Origin: Neisseria yangbaofengii | GTDB lineage: Bacteria; Pseudomonadota; Gammaproteobacteria; Burkholderiales; Neisseriaceae | Assembly: GCF_014898075.1 (NCBI RefSeq) | Contig: NZ_CP062976.1 | Location: forward strand, 992,001 to 1,056,000 | Length of the DNA stretch: 64,000 nucleotides | Direction of reading: 5' to 3' | Part shown: positions 26,382 through 34,862 of the stretch, in pieces | Layout: the number at the start of each line of letters is the position of its first letter | Position numbering within the stretch: position 1 is the stretch's first letter | The notes under the pieces: model-generated | What the model was told of the DNA's origin: nothing | Seen by the model: the letters and a program-made list of their open reading frames with translations, nothing else | The model's database searches: none | Position numbers and translations under genes: made by a program

Positions 26382-27117
26382 GCTGGCCGCCGCCCAGCCA
26401 GCCTTGTTGGAAAATCAACGGCTCGTTTTTCGGCTTAGTGCTGCTGTAATAGCGGGCGAATTTTTCGCGGTAAGGCAGTTTTTCGCGCGCTTCGCCGAAT
26501 TCAGTCATGGTTTGCTCGTAGGCTTCGAGGCCGTCTGAAAGCGTTTGGTCGTCGGGATAGCGGTTTTCGGCGTAAACGGTGTGTTCCGGCAAACGCGGTT
26601 TGACGCGCATTTCGATATCGGGCGTGCCGATGCACAGGCCGAATAATGGGAAGGTGTTTTTCGGCAGATTCAATAATTCGATGATGTGCGCCGCAATCAT
26701 GCGGATGCCGCCGATGTAGCAAGTGCCGTAGCCCAGGCTTTCGGCAGCGACAACGGCATTTTGTGCCGCCAGCGAGGTATCTGTGACGGCGGTAATCAAG
26801 TTGTCGGAATGAGGGGCGGCGGCAAACGTGCCGTCACAGGCTTGTGAACACAATTCGCTGCGGTGTAAATCGGCGATAAAAATCAAAAATGTGCTGCAGG
26901 TGCCGACTTGCGGGTTGGCCGGTTGAAGGGCGGCGATTTGGCTGCGTAGGGTTTCATCTGTGATATTGATGATGGTGTAGTGTTGGCCGTTCATCCACGA
27001 AGCCGCTTGGCGCGCGCAATCGATGATGTTCTGCACGTCTTCCTCAGGCATGGCGATGCCGGTTTTGAAGTGGCGGAATGCGCGGTGGTTTTTCATGGTT
27101 TTGATGGTGTGATTCAT
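26374..27117 (-). CDS. NfsA-type NAD(P)H nitroreductase / flavin oxidoreductase
   Basis: A 247-aa FMN oxidoreductase of the NfsA/FRP branch. Family features are the N-terminal HRAFRHFKTG (an RSxRxF-type phosphate-binding motif), ARQAASWMNGQHY, IADLHRSELC, a central helix ITAVTDTSLAAQNAVVAAESLGYGTCYIGG, and LPKNTFPLFGLCIGTPD (nucleotide-binding side). It would reduce nitroaromatics, quinones or flavins with NADPH; the physiological substrate is unknown. The ATG follows AAGGACAAAATC. It overlaps the following hypothetical gene. Confidence 0.85.
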   Translation of the reverse strand: MNHTIKTMKNHRAFRHFKTGIAMPEEDVQNIIDCARQAASWMNGQHYTIINITDETLRSQIAALQPANPQVGTCSTFLIFIADLHRSELCSQACDGTFAAAPHSDNLITAVTDTSLAAQNAVVAAESLGYGTCYIGGIRMIAAHIIELLNLPKNTFPLFGLCIGTPDIEMRVKPRLPEHTVYAENRYPDDQTLSDGLEAYEQTMTEFGEAREKLPYREKFARYYSSTKPKNEPLIFQQGWLGGGQHD

Positions 27118-27259
27118 GATTTTGTCCTTGCGGTTGCATGTTTTAATGATTGTAGGGCGGTGTTTTTACGGCGTCCAGGGGAAAGGCTGTTCCTTGGTAA
27201 AAAGAATTTGATTTAAAGCAGGTTGCAACCGTAAAAAAGCTGGCTAAAAATATTGCCTT

Positions 27260-27268
27260 TGCTATAAT
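27260..27268 (+). promoter_or_regulatory. extended -10 promoter of the ydcH-like gene
   Basis: TGCTATAAT: a perfect TATAAT with an upstream TG, 80 bases before the start at 27349. Confidence 0.55.
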
Positions 27269-27348
27269 GTAATCAAGAAATCGACAACACGACACAGGTT
27301 TTACCGTGTTATTTTTACTTTGATTTGAAAAAAGAGAGGAAAACAGAT

Positions 27349-27570
27349 ATGTTCCCGGAATATCGCGAATTGATTTCTAAATTAAAACAAGAAGACGCAC
27401 ACTTCGCCCGCTTGTTTGACGAGCATAACGAATTGGACGACAAAATCACCGGCTTGGTCAATAATCCGGTAACTGCAGGTTCGGACGATATTGAAGAACT
27501 GAAAAAAGAAAAACTGGCATTGAAAGACCGTTTGTACGAAATCCTGTTAAAAGCCGACGGTAAGGCTTAA
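27349..27570 (+). CDS. YdcH family protein (DUF465)
   Basis: A 73-aa, wholly helical small protein beginning MFPEYRELISKLKQEDAHFARLFDEHNELDD (shown here in part), the DUF465 signature, followed by EELKKEKLALKDRLYEIL. The start at 27349 follows GAGAGGAAAACAGAT; an upstream in-frame TTG at 27325 overlaps that ribosome site and is rejected. The family is widespread in Proteobacteria and has no established function. It is convergent with recB and shares a DUS hairpin. Confidence 0.88.
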   Translation: MFPEYRELISKLKQEDAHFARLFDEHNELDDKITGLVNNPVTAGSDDIEELKKEKLALKDRLYEILLKADGKA

Positions 27571-27580
27571 GCAGCAATAT

Positions 27581-27620
27581 AAAAGGCCGTCTGAAACGAA
27601 TAAGTTTCAGACGGCCTTTC
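27581..27620. terminator. bidirectional DUS-pair terminator
   Basis: AAAAGGCCGTCTGAAAC is paired with GTTTCAGACGGCCTTTC between two convergent stops (27570 and 27624). Confidence 0.86.
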
Positions 27621-27623
27621 TTG

Positions 27624-30600
27624 TTATACCCAATCTGCCAAATCTTCTGCATCAATATCCCACGACCAAATGCCGTTTTCCGGACCGTCCATGCCGCGCA
27701 AGAAAAGATAGCGCACGGCAATTTGTGGCAAAGCAAGTCCACGCAATTTGAAATAGCGGCCGACGGCAATGGCGTAAATCAGGGCTTGCAGGTAATAGTG
27801 GTGTTCACCCACGGCTTCATTCATGGCTTGCAGGGTGTAGGCTGCTGTGCTGCCGCCCAAGTAATTGGATTTGTAGTCAATCACGCAGACTTGGCCGTCT
27901 GAAGCGATGCAGGTCATGTCGATAAAGCCGGTGAGATAGCCTTGCACATCTTGAAAATCCAGCCTTTGCGCCGCTTCAATGCATTCCGGCGGCAAGCCCA
28001 AATGCGGCCGGGCAAACCATGCGCGTAATGCGGCAAGGTTGAAATCTTGCATATACAAGGTGAAGCCCATTTCGGGTAAACGCTCGTCCGCCGGAATGTC
28101 CGACAAGGTGTCTTTGCCTGAAACCGGTGTTTCGCGGCAACAATCCAACAGAGCCATCACGGCAGGCAGCCATTTGTCTTCAAAGCCGTATCGGGTTAAG
28201 GTTTCCAAAATCTGTTTGCTTTGTTCGGCGGCAGGGCTCTGGAAATCAAGGTTTTCCAGCATATCGTGCAGGCACAAACCGGCATTTGTGCCGCGCGGAA
28301 AATGATGGATGCTCAATTCGTTATCATCGCTTTCTTCAATCACGTTTTCAGACGGCCTGATGTTGCTTTCTGCGGCATCCAAGCCCGGTTGCAATTCTTC
28401 GTGTTCGCTGTCGTACGCTTTGACGCGGCGGCTCAAGCCGGTGAAGCTGGTGTGGCGGATGTATTCGAAATCGCGCGGCGGAATGTCGGCGGCCTGATAT
28501 TGCACATCGGTTTGTTGGCCTGAATGATAAGCGGCGGAGAGGGGCGTATCTTCCGTGAATGTAAAGTCGGTATTTTCGTTTTCGGCCTGACCGTCGATAA
28601 ATGTTATCCAATTGTTTTTAAGCATGGCCATTTCTGCGACGCCTTTTCCGGCTTTGCGTTCGCTTTCATAAGCAGCTTGGACGGCTTCGCGCGTGCTGTC
28701 GGCACGGCCTTCAAGCAAGTAGGCGAAAGTGTTGTCGTCGGTGTCTTGGCAATAGGCAGCGTAGATATTCAATTGTTCTTCGGCGCGGGTAAGGGCAACA
28801 TAGAGCAGGCGCAGACGTTCCGCCATTTCTTCGTCAGCCAATTGGGTGCGGTCGTCATTATCCAGCTGATGCTTGGCCAGCAATTCACTTTCGCCGCCAT
28901 CTCGGTGCAGAATCTGCCAATCGTGTGCTTTATTGTCTTGCGCATCCCATACAAAGGGGCAATACACCAGTGGATATTGCAAACCTTTGGCAGCGTGCAT
29001 GGTCACGATTTTGACCAAGGCGTCATCGCTTTCCAAGCGCAAAACATTGCTTTCGCTTTTGTCACCGTTTTCCGCCAGATCAATTTGCGCCAACAGCCAT
29101 TGATGCAGCAATGCCGGGCTGCGGTTTTGCTCGTTTTCTTCGGATAAGCGTTCCAGCAATTGATGATAATTGGTCAGGCTGCGGTCGTTGCCGTCTGAAA
29201 GAAGTCGGGTTTCGATGCCGTGTTTTGCAGAAAAATACTGCATGGCGGTGTAAATGCCTTTTTGCTGCCATTGCCGGGCGGCGTGTTCGGCGGACTCAAT
29301 CCACGCCAACAGGTCGGCTTCGCTTTGGTTGAGTGCGTAAAGTGCATCGGCATCGTAGCCGAACAGCACGCTGCTTAAGGCAAAACGCAGTGATTCGGTG
29401 CGGTGCGGATTGAGCCAGAAATCCAATAGAGCTGCCAAGCCTTGCGCTTCGGGCGAGGCGAACACGGATTCCCGGTGCAGTAATACGCTTTGGATGCGGC
29501 GTGATTTCAAAGCTTGCGCAATCATGCTGCCTTCGTTGTGGGTGCGTACCAATACGGCAATGTTGCCCTGTTCCAACGGCTGCCCTTTGAAATTCAGACG
29601 GCCTTCCGCCGCTTCGTTTAAGGCAAAAGCGATTTCATCGGCGCAATATCCGGCGGCACGTTTGCGCAAGGCATCTTTGTTCAGCGGCTCGGTTTCGTCG
29701 CCGTGCAGCCAACGTACCTGAACAGCAGGGCGGCTTGGTGACAAACGGCTTTCTTCACGCGCCGCACCGACCGGGTTGTAATCAATATTTTCCAACACAA
29801 ACGGGCGGTTTTTACATCGGAACAGCGCTCCAATGCCGTTAATCAGCTTGGCATGGCTGCGGAAATTGGTTGCCAGCGTGTAATGCTGTTGCGCATCTTC
29901 CGCCGCCTGCAGATAGGCATAAATGTCGGCACCGCGGAAACTGTAAATCGCCTGCTTGGGGTCGCCGACTAGAAACAACGGCTTGTTTTGGCGGATAAAA
30001 ATCTCACTGAAAATCCGGTATTGCAGCGGGTCGGTGTCTTGGAATTCGTCAATCAGGGCGACTTGCCAAGTAGATGCTACCGCTTCGGCCAAGGCTTGGG
30101 CGTGCGGATTGGCCGGTTGCAGCGCGTCGGACACATCTAACAACAAATCGTCAAACGTGCGTTCGCGGCGGGATTTTTTCTGTTCGGCCAAGGCTTGGTC
30201 GATATAGTCCAGCAGGTCGAGTTTGAGCAGGGTAAGGGCGTTTTCTTCTTCTGCGGCGGCTTGGGTCAAATCGCGCCCGAGATTGGCCAGCATCTGCAAA
30301 TCAGCCAGGGCGGCGGCATCAAGGCTTTGGCCTTTTTTGGCTTTGCCGCCCAACACGTCTGCACCGAACATCGGCAATTTGTCGTGATTTTTCGGCAGAT
30401 AATCTTGTTCGGCAGCGTGTTTGAGCCGGTTGAACAATTCTTGGAAAGTGTCGGTTCGGTAGCTGTTGCCGTTCAGATTGGGGTGAATCCGCCAAAAAGT
30501 TTCTTCCAGTTTGGGCAGATTGGCTTTGACGTCCGCCCATGTCCGGGCAGCGTTTTGCTGCGATTCGGCCAAAAGGCTTTCGGGCCGTCTGAAACGCAAA

Positions 30601-31247
30601 TACGGGCGGCAGGTAAAGCTTTGCATCTCGGCCAACATGTTTTGCGGCGTGTATTGGTGTTTGAAAACCAGCTTGGCCAATTGCGGGTTATTGCTCACGC
30701 GCTTACGCCAAAAATCCTGTGCAGGCACCAGCAAACGCTCGCGGCTGTCGTCGGTAAGCTCGACATCAAATTGCGTTTGGCACAAAAAGGCGAAATCACG
30801 CAGCACACGCTGGCAAAAGCCGTGAATGGTGTAAATCGAAGCATTGTCGAAATCGCCGACGGCGGCTTTCAGGCGCACGATTAAGCGTGCTTGGCTTTCT
30901 TGTTCTAACGCTTTTTGCAGCAAGCCTTTGAGAAACACATCTCCGGGGTGTTCGCGTTCGCAATATTGGTTGAGGCCGTCTGAATCTCCGGCAGCATTGT
31001 CCACGCTTTCCAAGGCTTGCAACACTTCGTCCAAGCGCGCGCGCAGACGGGTTTTGAGCTCGGCGGTGGCGGCTTTGGTGAAGGTCACTACCAACACTTT
31101 ATCTACCGGCATTTTTTCCAACACAATCAAACGGGTAAACAGGGCGGCGATGCCGTAAGTTTTGCCGGTGCCGGCGGATGCTTCAATCAGGTTGGTGCCT
31201 CGGATGGGAATCGACAGCGGCGCAAAAGCGTGAACGGAACGGGACAT
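27624..31247 (-). CDS. recB: exodeoxyribonuclease V beta subunit
   Basis: RecB is the 3'-5' helicase and nuclease of the RecBCD double-strand break repair complex. The 1207 aa start with the UvrD-type helicase: Walker A ASAGTGKT (23-30), VVTFTKAATAELKTRLRARL, HGFCQRVLRDFAF, LIDEFQDTDPLQYRIFSEIF (Walker B), LVGDPKQAIYSFRGADI and VTMHAAKGLQYPLVYCPF. The nuclease domain at the C-terminus has GFIDMTC and the catalytic VIDYKSNYLG. Several DUS copies lie in the coding sequence, as is common for repair genes in Neisseria. recC and recD are not in the window. Confidence 0.96.
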   Translation of the reverse strand: MSRSVHAFAPLSIPIRGTNLIEASAGTGKTYGIAALFTRLIVLEKMPVDKVLVVTFTKAATAELKTRLRARLDEVLQALESVDNAAGDSDGLNQYCEREHPGDVFLKGLLQKALEQESQARLIVRLKAAVGDFDNASIYTIHGFCQRVLRDFAFLCQTQFDVELTDDSRERLLVPAQDFWRKRVSNNPQLAKLVFKHQYTPQNMLAEMQSFTCRPYLRFRRPESLLAESQQNAARTWADVKANLPKLEETFWRIHPNLNGNSYRTDTFQELFNRLKHAAEQDYLPKNHDKLPMFGADVLGGKAKKGQSLDAAALADLQMLANLGRDLTQAAAEEENALTLLKLDLLDYIDQALAEQKKSRRERTFDDLLLDVSDALQPANPHAQALAEAVASTWQVALIDEFQDTDPLQYRIFSEIFIRQNKPLFLVGDPKQAIYSFRGADIYAYLQAAEDAQQHYTLATNFRSHAKLINGIGALFRCKNRPFVLENIDYNPVGAAREESRLSPSRPAVQVRWLHGDETEPLNKDALRKRAAGYCADEIAFALNEAAEGRLNFKGQPLEQGNIAVLVRTHNEGSMIAQALKSRRIQSVLLHRESVFASPEAQGLAALLDFWLNPHRTESLRFALSSVLFGYDADALYALNQSEADLLAWIESAEHAARQWQQKGIYTAMQYFSAKHGIETRLLSDGNDRSLTNYHQLLERLSEENEQNRSPALLHQWLLAQIDLAENGDKSESNVLRLESDDALVKIVTMHAAKGLQYPLVYCPFVWDAQDNKAHDWQILHRDGGESELLAKHQLDNDDRTQLADEEMAERLRLLYVALTRAEEQLNIYAAYCQDTDDNTFAYLLEGRADSTREAVQAAYESERKAGKGVAEMAMLKNNWITFIDGQAENENTDFTFTEDTPLSAAYHSGQQTDVQYQAADIPPRDFEYIRHTSFTGLSRRVKAYDSEHEELQPGLDAAESNIRPSENVIEESDDNELSIHHFPRGTNAGLCLHDMLENLDFQSPAAEQSKQILETLTRYGFEDKWLPAVMALLDCCRETPVSGKDTLSDIPADERLPEMGFTLYMQDFNLAALRAWFARPHLGLPPECIEAAQRLDFQDVQGYLTGFIDMTCIASDGQVCVIDYKSNYLGGSTAAYTLQAMNEAVGEHHYYLQALIYAIAVGRYFKLRGLALPQIAVRYLFLRGMDGPENGIWSWDIDAEDLADWV

Positions 31248-31291
31248 AATCGCAAAAGGCTTGAATGAAAAAGAATGTGCTTATCATAACA

Positions 31292-31330
31292 GAGGCCGTC
31301 TGAAAACTCATGGACTTTCAGACGGCCTTT
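31292..31330 (-). terminator. DUS-pair hairpin terminator of the Dyp peroxidase gene
   Basis: GAGGCCGTCTGAAAA is paired with TTTCAGACGGCCTTT between recB and the peroxidase gene. Confidence 0.8.
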
Positions 31331-31347
31331 AAATATCAAATTGCCGG

Positions 31348-32250
31348 TTAAAGGTTTTGCAAACGCTCAACCGACGGCGCGAAATAATACGCACCGGAAA
31401 CAGCAGTCGTAATATGTTTCAGCAGCAAATCGACTTTGCCGTCGGTTTCGCCGAACATGCTCGATAATTGCGCTTCGATGTTGTGCAGCGTGTGGCAATA
31501 GGCGAGGAACATCAAGCCGTGTTCGCCGGTGATTTTGCCATAGGGCAGGCTGCGGCGCACGATTTTCAGGCCGATGCCGTTTTCTTTCAAGTCTACGCGG
31601 CCTAAGTGCGAATCGGCCAACCGAACGCTTTTATCCAGCTCTTCATCGGTTTCCTTGCTGCGGCCGATGTAGCTTTCTTGGTGCGGCACATCGACTTTAC
31701 CCCAGCGTTTCAAATCGTGGCGGTATTTTTGTAGCAACACATAGCTGCCGCCCGCATCGGCTTGGCCTTCAGGAATAATGCCCGCTTCGTAAATGGCTTG
31801 GCCTTGCGGGTTTTCCGTACCGTCGACAAAGCCGTCCAAACCGCGCTCTTGATACAGGCGGTAGCCGTGTTCTTCGGTGACGATGGTTAAGCTGTCGCCG
31901 AAGGTTTCCAATACGTTTTGCGCCAAAGCCAAAGCCGCATCTTGTTGCAGCGATTGAATGTGAATCAAAACGTCTTGCTGCGTGGCCGGTGCCAAGCCGT
32001 TGCCCAAAGGGGTAAACGGTTTGATTTCACTGCCTTCGCCGGCATGGCCGAAAATGCGCCAGGCTTTGCTGCCAAAGGCGATGACCAAGCCCAAATCGGC
32101 TTGCGGAAACTTGGCCTGCAAAGCCTGAAGACGGGCAACGCTGTCGCGGCAAGCGGCTTTGACGGCATCGATTTGGCCGATGCGGATGCCGGCTTCGATA
32201 AACACGCCCGATTTGGCGTGGTCGGAGATAATGGCGGTTTGCGGATTCAT
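31348..32250 (-). CDS. Dyp-type haem peroxidase (YfeX-like, cytoplasmic)
   Basis: A 300-aa dye-decolourising peroxidase. The GxxDG motif is GFVDGTENPQG (140-150) with catalytic Asp143; the distal Arg is likely in IVRRSLPYG, and the proximal haem His is probably in RLADSHLGRVD. The lack of a Tat signal and the short length point to the class B, cytoplasmic, YfeX-like group rather than EfeB. The ATG at 32250 follows TTGGAAGAAAACC; the frame is open upstream to 32301 but has no ribosome site. The substrate is unknown. It is divergent from the phosphoesterase gene. Confidence 0.9.
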   Translation of the reverse strand: MNPQTAIISDHAKSGVFIEAGIRIGQIDAVKAACRDSVARLQALQAKFPQADLGLVIAFGSKAWRIFGHAGEGSEIKPFTPLGNGLAPATQQDVLIHIQSLQQDAALALAQNVLETFGDSLTIVTEEHGYRLYQERGLDGFVDGTENPQGQAIYEAGIIPEGQADAGGSYVLLQKYRHDLKRWGKVDVPHQESYIGRSKETDEELDKSVRLADSHLGRVDLKENGIGLKIVRRSLPYGKITGEHGLMFLAYCHTLHNIEAQLSSMFGETDGKVDLLLKHITTAVSGAYYFAPSVERLQNL

Positions 32251-32354
32251 GGTTTTCTTCCAAATATCAGTTTCATCGGGCAATATTATAACGCAATTCA
32301 TCTAGGCGGTTTACAGTTGTTTGTGTTCAGACGGCCTTTGTTGACACGGCTTTA

Positions 32355-32363
32355 TGCTAGAAT
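32355..32363 (+). promoter_or_regulatory. extended -10 promoter candidate of the phosphoesterase gene
   Basis: TGCTAGAAT stands 30 bases before the ATG at 32393; a TTGACA is only 11 bases upstream of the hexamer, too close to serve as -35. Confidence 0.35.
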
Positions 32364-32392
32364 GTGCGCCTTATTTTTAGACAGGTTTACTC

Positions 32393-33478
32393 ATGCGCAT
32401 CGGTTTTTTTATTATTGTGTTGGTGTTGATGCAGCTCTTTACCTTTGGTTTGGGGTGCTCGCTGCAATGGCTGCTGGCACCGTTTATCGCCAAACACGGC
32501 CGTCGCCGGCTGATGGGTTTGGCCTATTTTATTACCAATAGTCTGATTGTCGGCCTGTTGCTGAAAGTCGATCACGCTATTTTCCGCGTGACGGCGTTTT
32601 GGATGGTGTTGCTGCTGTTTGTGATGTATTCGGCACTGGCAACGTTTATCCTGTATTTATTGCTGCGCAAATTTATGGCACAGCCGCCTTTATCGCGTAG
32701 CTTGCGATTGTTTGCACCACTGTTTCTCGTGTTCTTGACTGTTTTATCGGTGTACAACGCCTATACGCCTGTTGTGCGCCGTCAAAGCATTACCATCAAT
32801 AAGAAACTAGACCGCCCGCTGCGCATCGGTTTGGCCAGCGACACTCATTTGGGCTTGCTGATGGGCACCAAACAATTGGACAAACTCGCCGCCATCATGC
32901 AGCGGGAAAAAGTCGATTTGATTTTGCTGCCGGGTGATTTGATGGATGACGATACCGAAGTGTATGTCGCCAAAAACATGCGGCCGCATTTGGCCAAGCT
33001 GACCGCGCCTTTAGGTGTGTATGCCACGCTGGGCAATCATGATTTGTTCGGTCATCAAAACGAAATTTATGCCGAATTGGAAAAAGCCGGCATCCGCGTG
33101 CTGGTGAACGAGACCATCGAATCGCATGGTTTGCTGCTGGTCGGCCGTAACGATGATATGGACAAATCGCGTCCGTCCACCGAGCAGCTATTGCAAGGCC
33201 ACAACACCAATCTGCCGGTTTTGCTGCTGGATCACAGGCCGTCTGAAATTGATTTGCACGCTAAATTACCGGTGGATATCCAAGTGTCCGGCCATGTGCA
33301 CAACGGCCAAGTGGCGCCGGCCAACTTAATTGTGCAAACCATCAACCGCGTGGCCTACGGCTATGAAGCCATCGGCAACGGCCATTATTTTGTGACATCG
33401 GGCTACGGCTTCTGGGGCATCCCCATGCGCTTGGGTTCTCAAGCGGAAGTGTGGATTATTGATGTGAAGGGTAAATAG
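32393..33478 (+). CDS. membrane-anchored metallophosphoesterase
   Basis: 361 aa. The N-terminal third has four hydrophobic segments (residues 4-25, about 40-58, 65-90 and 105-120), followed by a calcineurin-like phosphoesterase domain. The metal-binding motifs are all present: D-x-H in LASDTHLG, GD in LLPGDLMDD, GNHD in ATLGNHDLF, the late H in LLLDHRPSE and GHVHNGQ. This resembles the YkuE/YaeI branch, some of which act on lipid substrates (UDP-diacylglucosamine hydrolase-like). The substrate is not known. The ATG follows AGGTTTACTC. Confidence 0.87.
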   Translation: MRIGFFIIVLVLMQLFTFGLGCSLQWLLAPFIAKHGRRRLMGLAYFITNSLIVGLLLKVDHAIFRVTAFWMVLLLFVMYSALATFILYLLLRKFMAQPPLSRSLRLFAPLFLVFLTVLSVYNAYTPVVRRQSITINKKLDRPLRIGLASDTHLGLLMGTKQLDKLAAIMQREKVDLILLPGDLMDDDTEVYVAKNMRPHLAKLTAPLGVYATLGNHDLFGHQNEIYAELEKAGIRVLVNETIESHGLLLVGRNDDMDKSRPSTEQLLQGHNTNLPVLLLDHRPSEIDLHAKLPVDIQVSGHVHNGQVAPANLIVQTINRVAYGYEAIGNGHYFVTSGYGFWGIPMRLGSQAEVWIIDVKGK

Positions 33479-33490
33479 GTTTGATCATTT

Positions 33491-33526
33491 AAAAAAAGCC
33501 GTCCGGAAAATCCAGACGGCTTTTTT
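33491..33526. terminator. bidirectional DUS-derived terminator
   Basis: AAAAAAAGCCGTCCGGA is paired with TCCAGACGGCTTTTTT. A/T tracts on both sides make it usable on either strand between convergent genes. Confidence 0.83.
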
Positions 33527-33533
33527 ATATTTT

Positions 33534-34649
33534 TTAAGCCATTTTCAAGCGGTAGAGAAATGTGGTTTCCTGCGAGCGGGCAAAAGCAAGCGGATCATCG
33601 GGATTGGCGGCTTTGCCGTGTTCCGGTTTGATATGCAGCATATCGATGATTTCCAGTGAGGCCGTCTGAAACCATGAGCGTAATTCATCGGGCCGGCGCA
33701 AACGTAAATGCTCGGCCAAGTCGGAAATAATCAACCATGCTTCGCCGTTGTCGTTCAGGTGTTTGCCGACGCCGTTGAGAAAAGCCTTGAGCATGCCGTG
33801 ATCGGGGTCGTATAGGGCGGTTTCGATGGGCGAGGTAGGTTTGGCGGGCAGCCAGGGCGGATTGCAGACGATTAAATCGGCACGCCCTTCGGGGAACAGG
33901 TTTGCTGTTTGAATTTCAACTTGCTTTTCATAGCCGAGATTGCTGATATTTTTTGTAGCGCAACCGATGGCTTGCGGGTTGTTGTCGGTGGCGGTGATGC
34001 GGGCAATGCCGCGCTTGGCCAACAGGGCGGCGATGACACCCGAGCCTGTGCCGATGTCAAAGGCCGTCTGAAAGTTTGAATCGAGCGGTGCCGTGGCGAT
34101 TAAGTCCAGATATTCGCCGCGTAAAGGCGAAAACACACCAAAGGGCACATGGATTTTACCGCCTAAGGCTTCGAGATGAATGCCTTTTTTGTGCCATTCG
34201 TGCGCACCGATAAAGCCAAGCAACTGATTTAACGGCAATAAAAAGGCACGTTCATTTTCTTCGCCGAACACGTCCAAAAGTGCGGAACGGATATTGGGCG
34301 CACGGGGAATATTCAGCGTAAATCCTGCGCTGATCTCCACTGCCAACATGTTTAACACGCGGCTTTGCTGCGCCTGCCGCATGCGATGGGTATGAAAGGC
34401 CGTCTGAACATCAACAGGCGTTTGCTTAGATTTGGCCGGTTTGCGCACACGCTTTTTCATGGCAGCCAACACCTGCTTGGCTTGGTGAAAATCGCCTGTC
34501 CAAACCGTGGCGGTGTGTCCGTAGGCGGCTTTTAATACCGTGTCGGTGTTAGCGTCGTGCAGATAAACTGCTTTTTGTGGCGGCTTTTGCGTACTTTGGT
34601 TGCGCCATTCGATTTCGGTATGTTGAGAAGTGGGAATCAGCGAATTCAT
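33534..34649 (-). CDS. class I SAM-dependent methyltransferase (small-domain, N5-glutamine/RsmC-like type)
   Basis: 371 aa. The C-terminal Rossmann domain has motif I AFDIGTGSGVIAALLA near 195-210, ITATDNNPQAI and the catalytic NPPWLP near 258, the N-P-P-[WYF] signature of methyltransferases acting on exocyclic amino groups (HemK/PrmC, RsmC, RlmG). The N-terminal ~150 residues are not recognisable but include LLPLNQLLGFIGAHEW. Substrate (rRNA base or protein glutamine) cannot be decided. The ATG at 34649 has a weak ribosome site. Three DUS copies lie inside the gene. Confidence 0.8.
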   Translation of the reverse strand: MNSLIPTSQHTEIEWRNQSTQKPPQKAVYLHDANTDTVLKAAYGHTATVWTGDFHQAKQVLAAMKKRVRKPAKSKQTPVDVQTAFHTHRMRQAQQSRVLNMLAVEISAGFTLNIPRAPNIRSALLDVFGEENERAFLLPLNQLLGFIGAHEWHKKGIHLEALGGKIHVPFGVFSPLRGEYLDLIATAPLDSNFQTAFDIGTGSGVIAALLAKRGIARITATDNNPQAIGCATKNISNLGYEKQVEIQTANLFPEGRADLIVCNPPWLPAKPTSPIETALYDPDHGMLKAFLNGVGKHLNDNGEAWLIISDLAEHLRLRRPDELRSWFQTASLEIIDMLHIKPEHGKAANPDDPLAFARSQETTFLYRLKMA

Positions 34650-34767
34650 GGGAAATCACATATTTGCAGAGGCTTGAGAGTGTACTATATTTTTCAGACG
34701 GCCTCATTAATAACGATTAAATTGGACAATATGTATAAAAAATAAGCCGTGCAAAATATTTATGAGA

Positions 34768-34834
34768 TTTTTAGTAAAAAAATTATTGTCGTTTTGTCTA
34801 ATTTGCGTATAATACTTTCTAACTCAACTAAAAA
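34768..34834. promoter_or_regulatory. inverted repeat flanking the leuA promoter
   Basis: TTTTTAGT (34768-34775) and ACTAAAAA (34827-34834) flank the -35/-10 pair. It is a candidate operator, possibly for the HTH domain fused to LeuA; this is inference and the repeat is low in complexity. Confidence 0.3.
34786..34813 (+). promoter_or_regulatory. sigma-70-type promoter of leuA
   Basis: TTGTCG, a 16-base spacer and a perfect TATAAT; the predicted start of transcription is about 42 bases before the ATG at 34863. Confidence 0.7.
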
Positions 34835-34862
34835 ATTTCCAAAGTTTTAGACAAGGAACACT

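Noticed and set aside
28524-29147. 207-aa plus-strand ORF inside recB
   Set aside because: A shadow frame of a well-supported 1207-aa gene; no family features.
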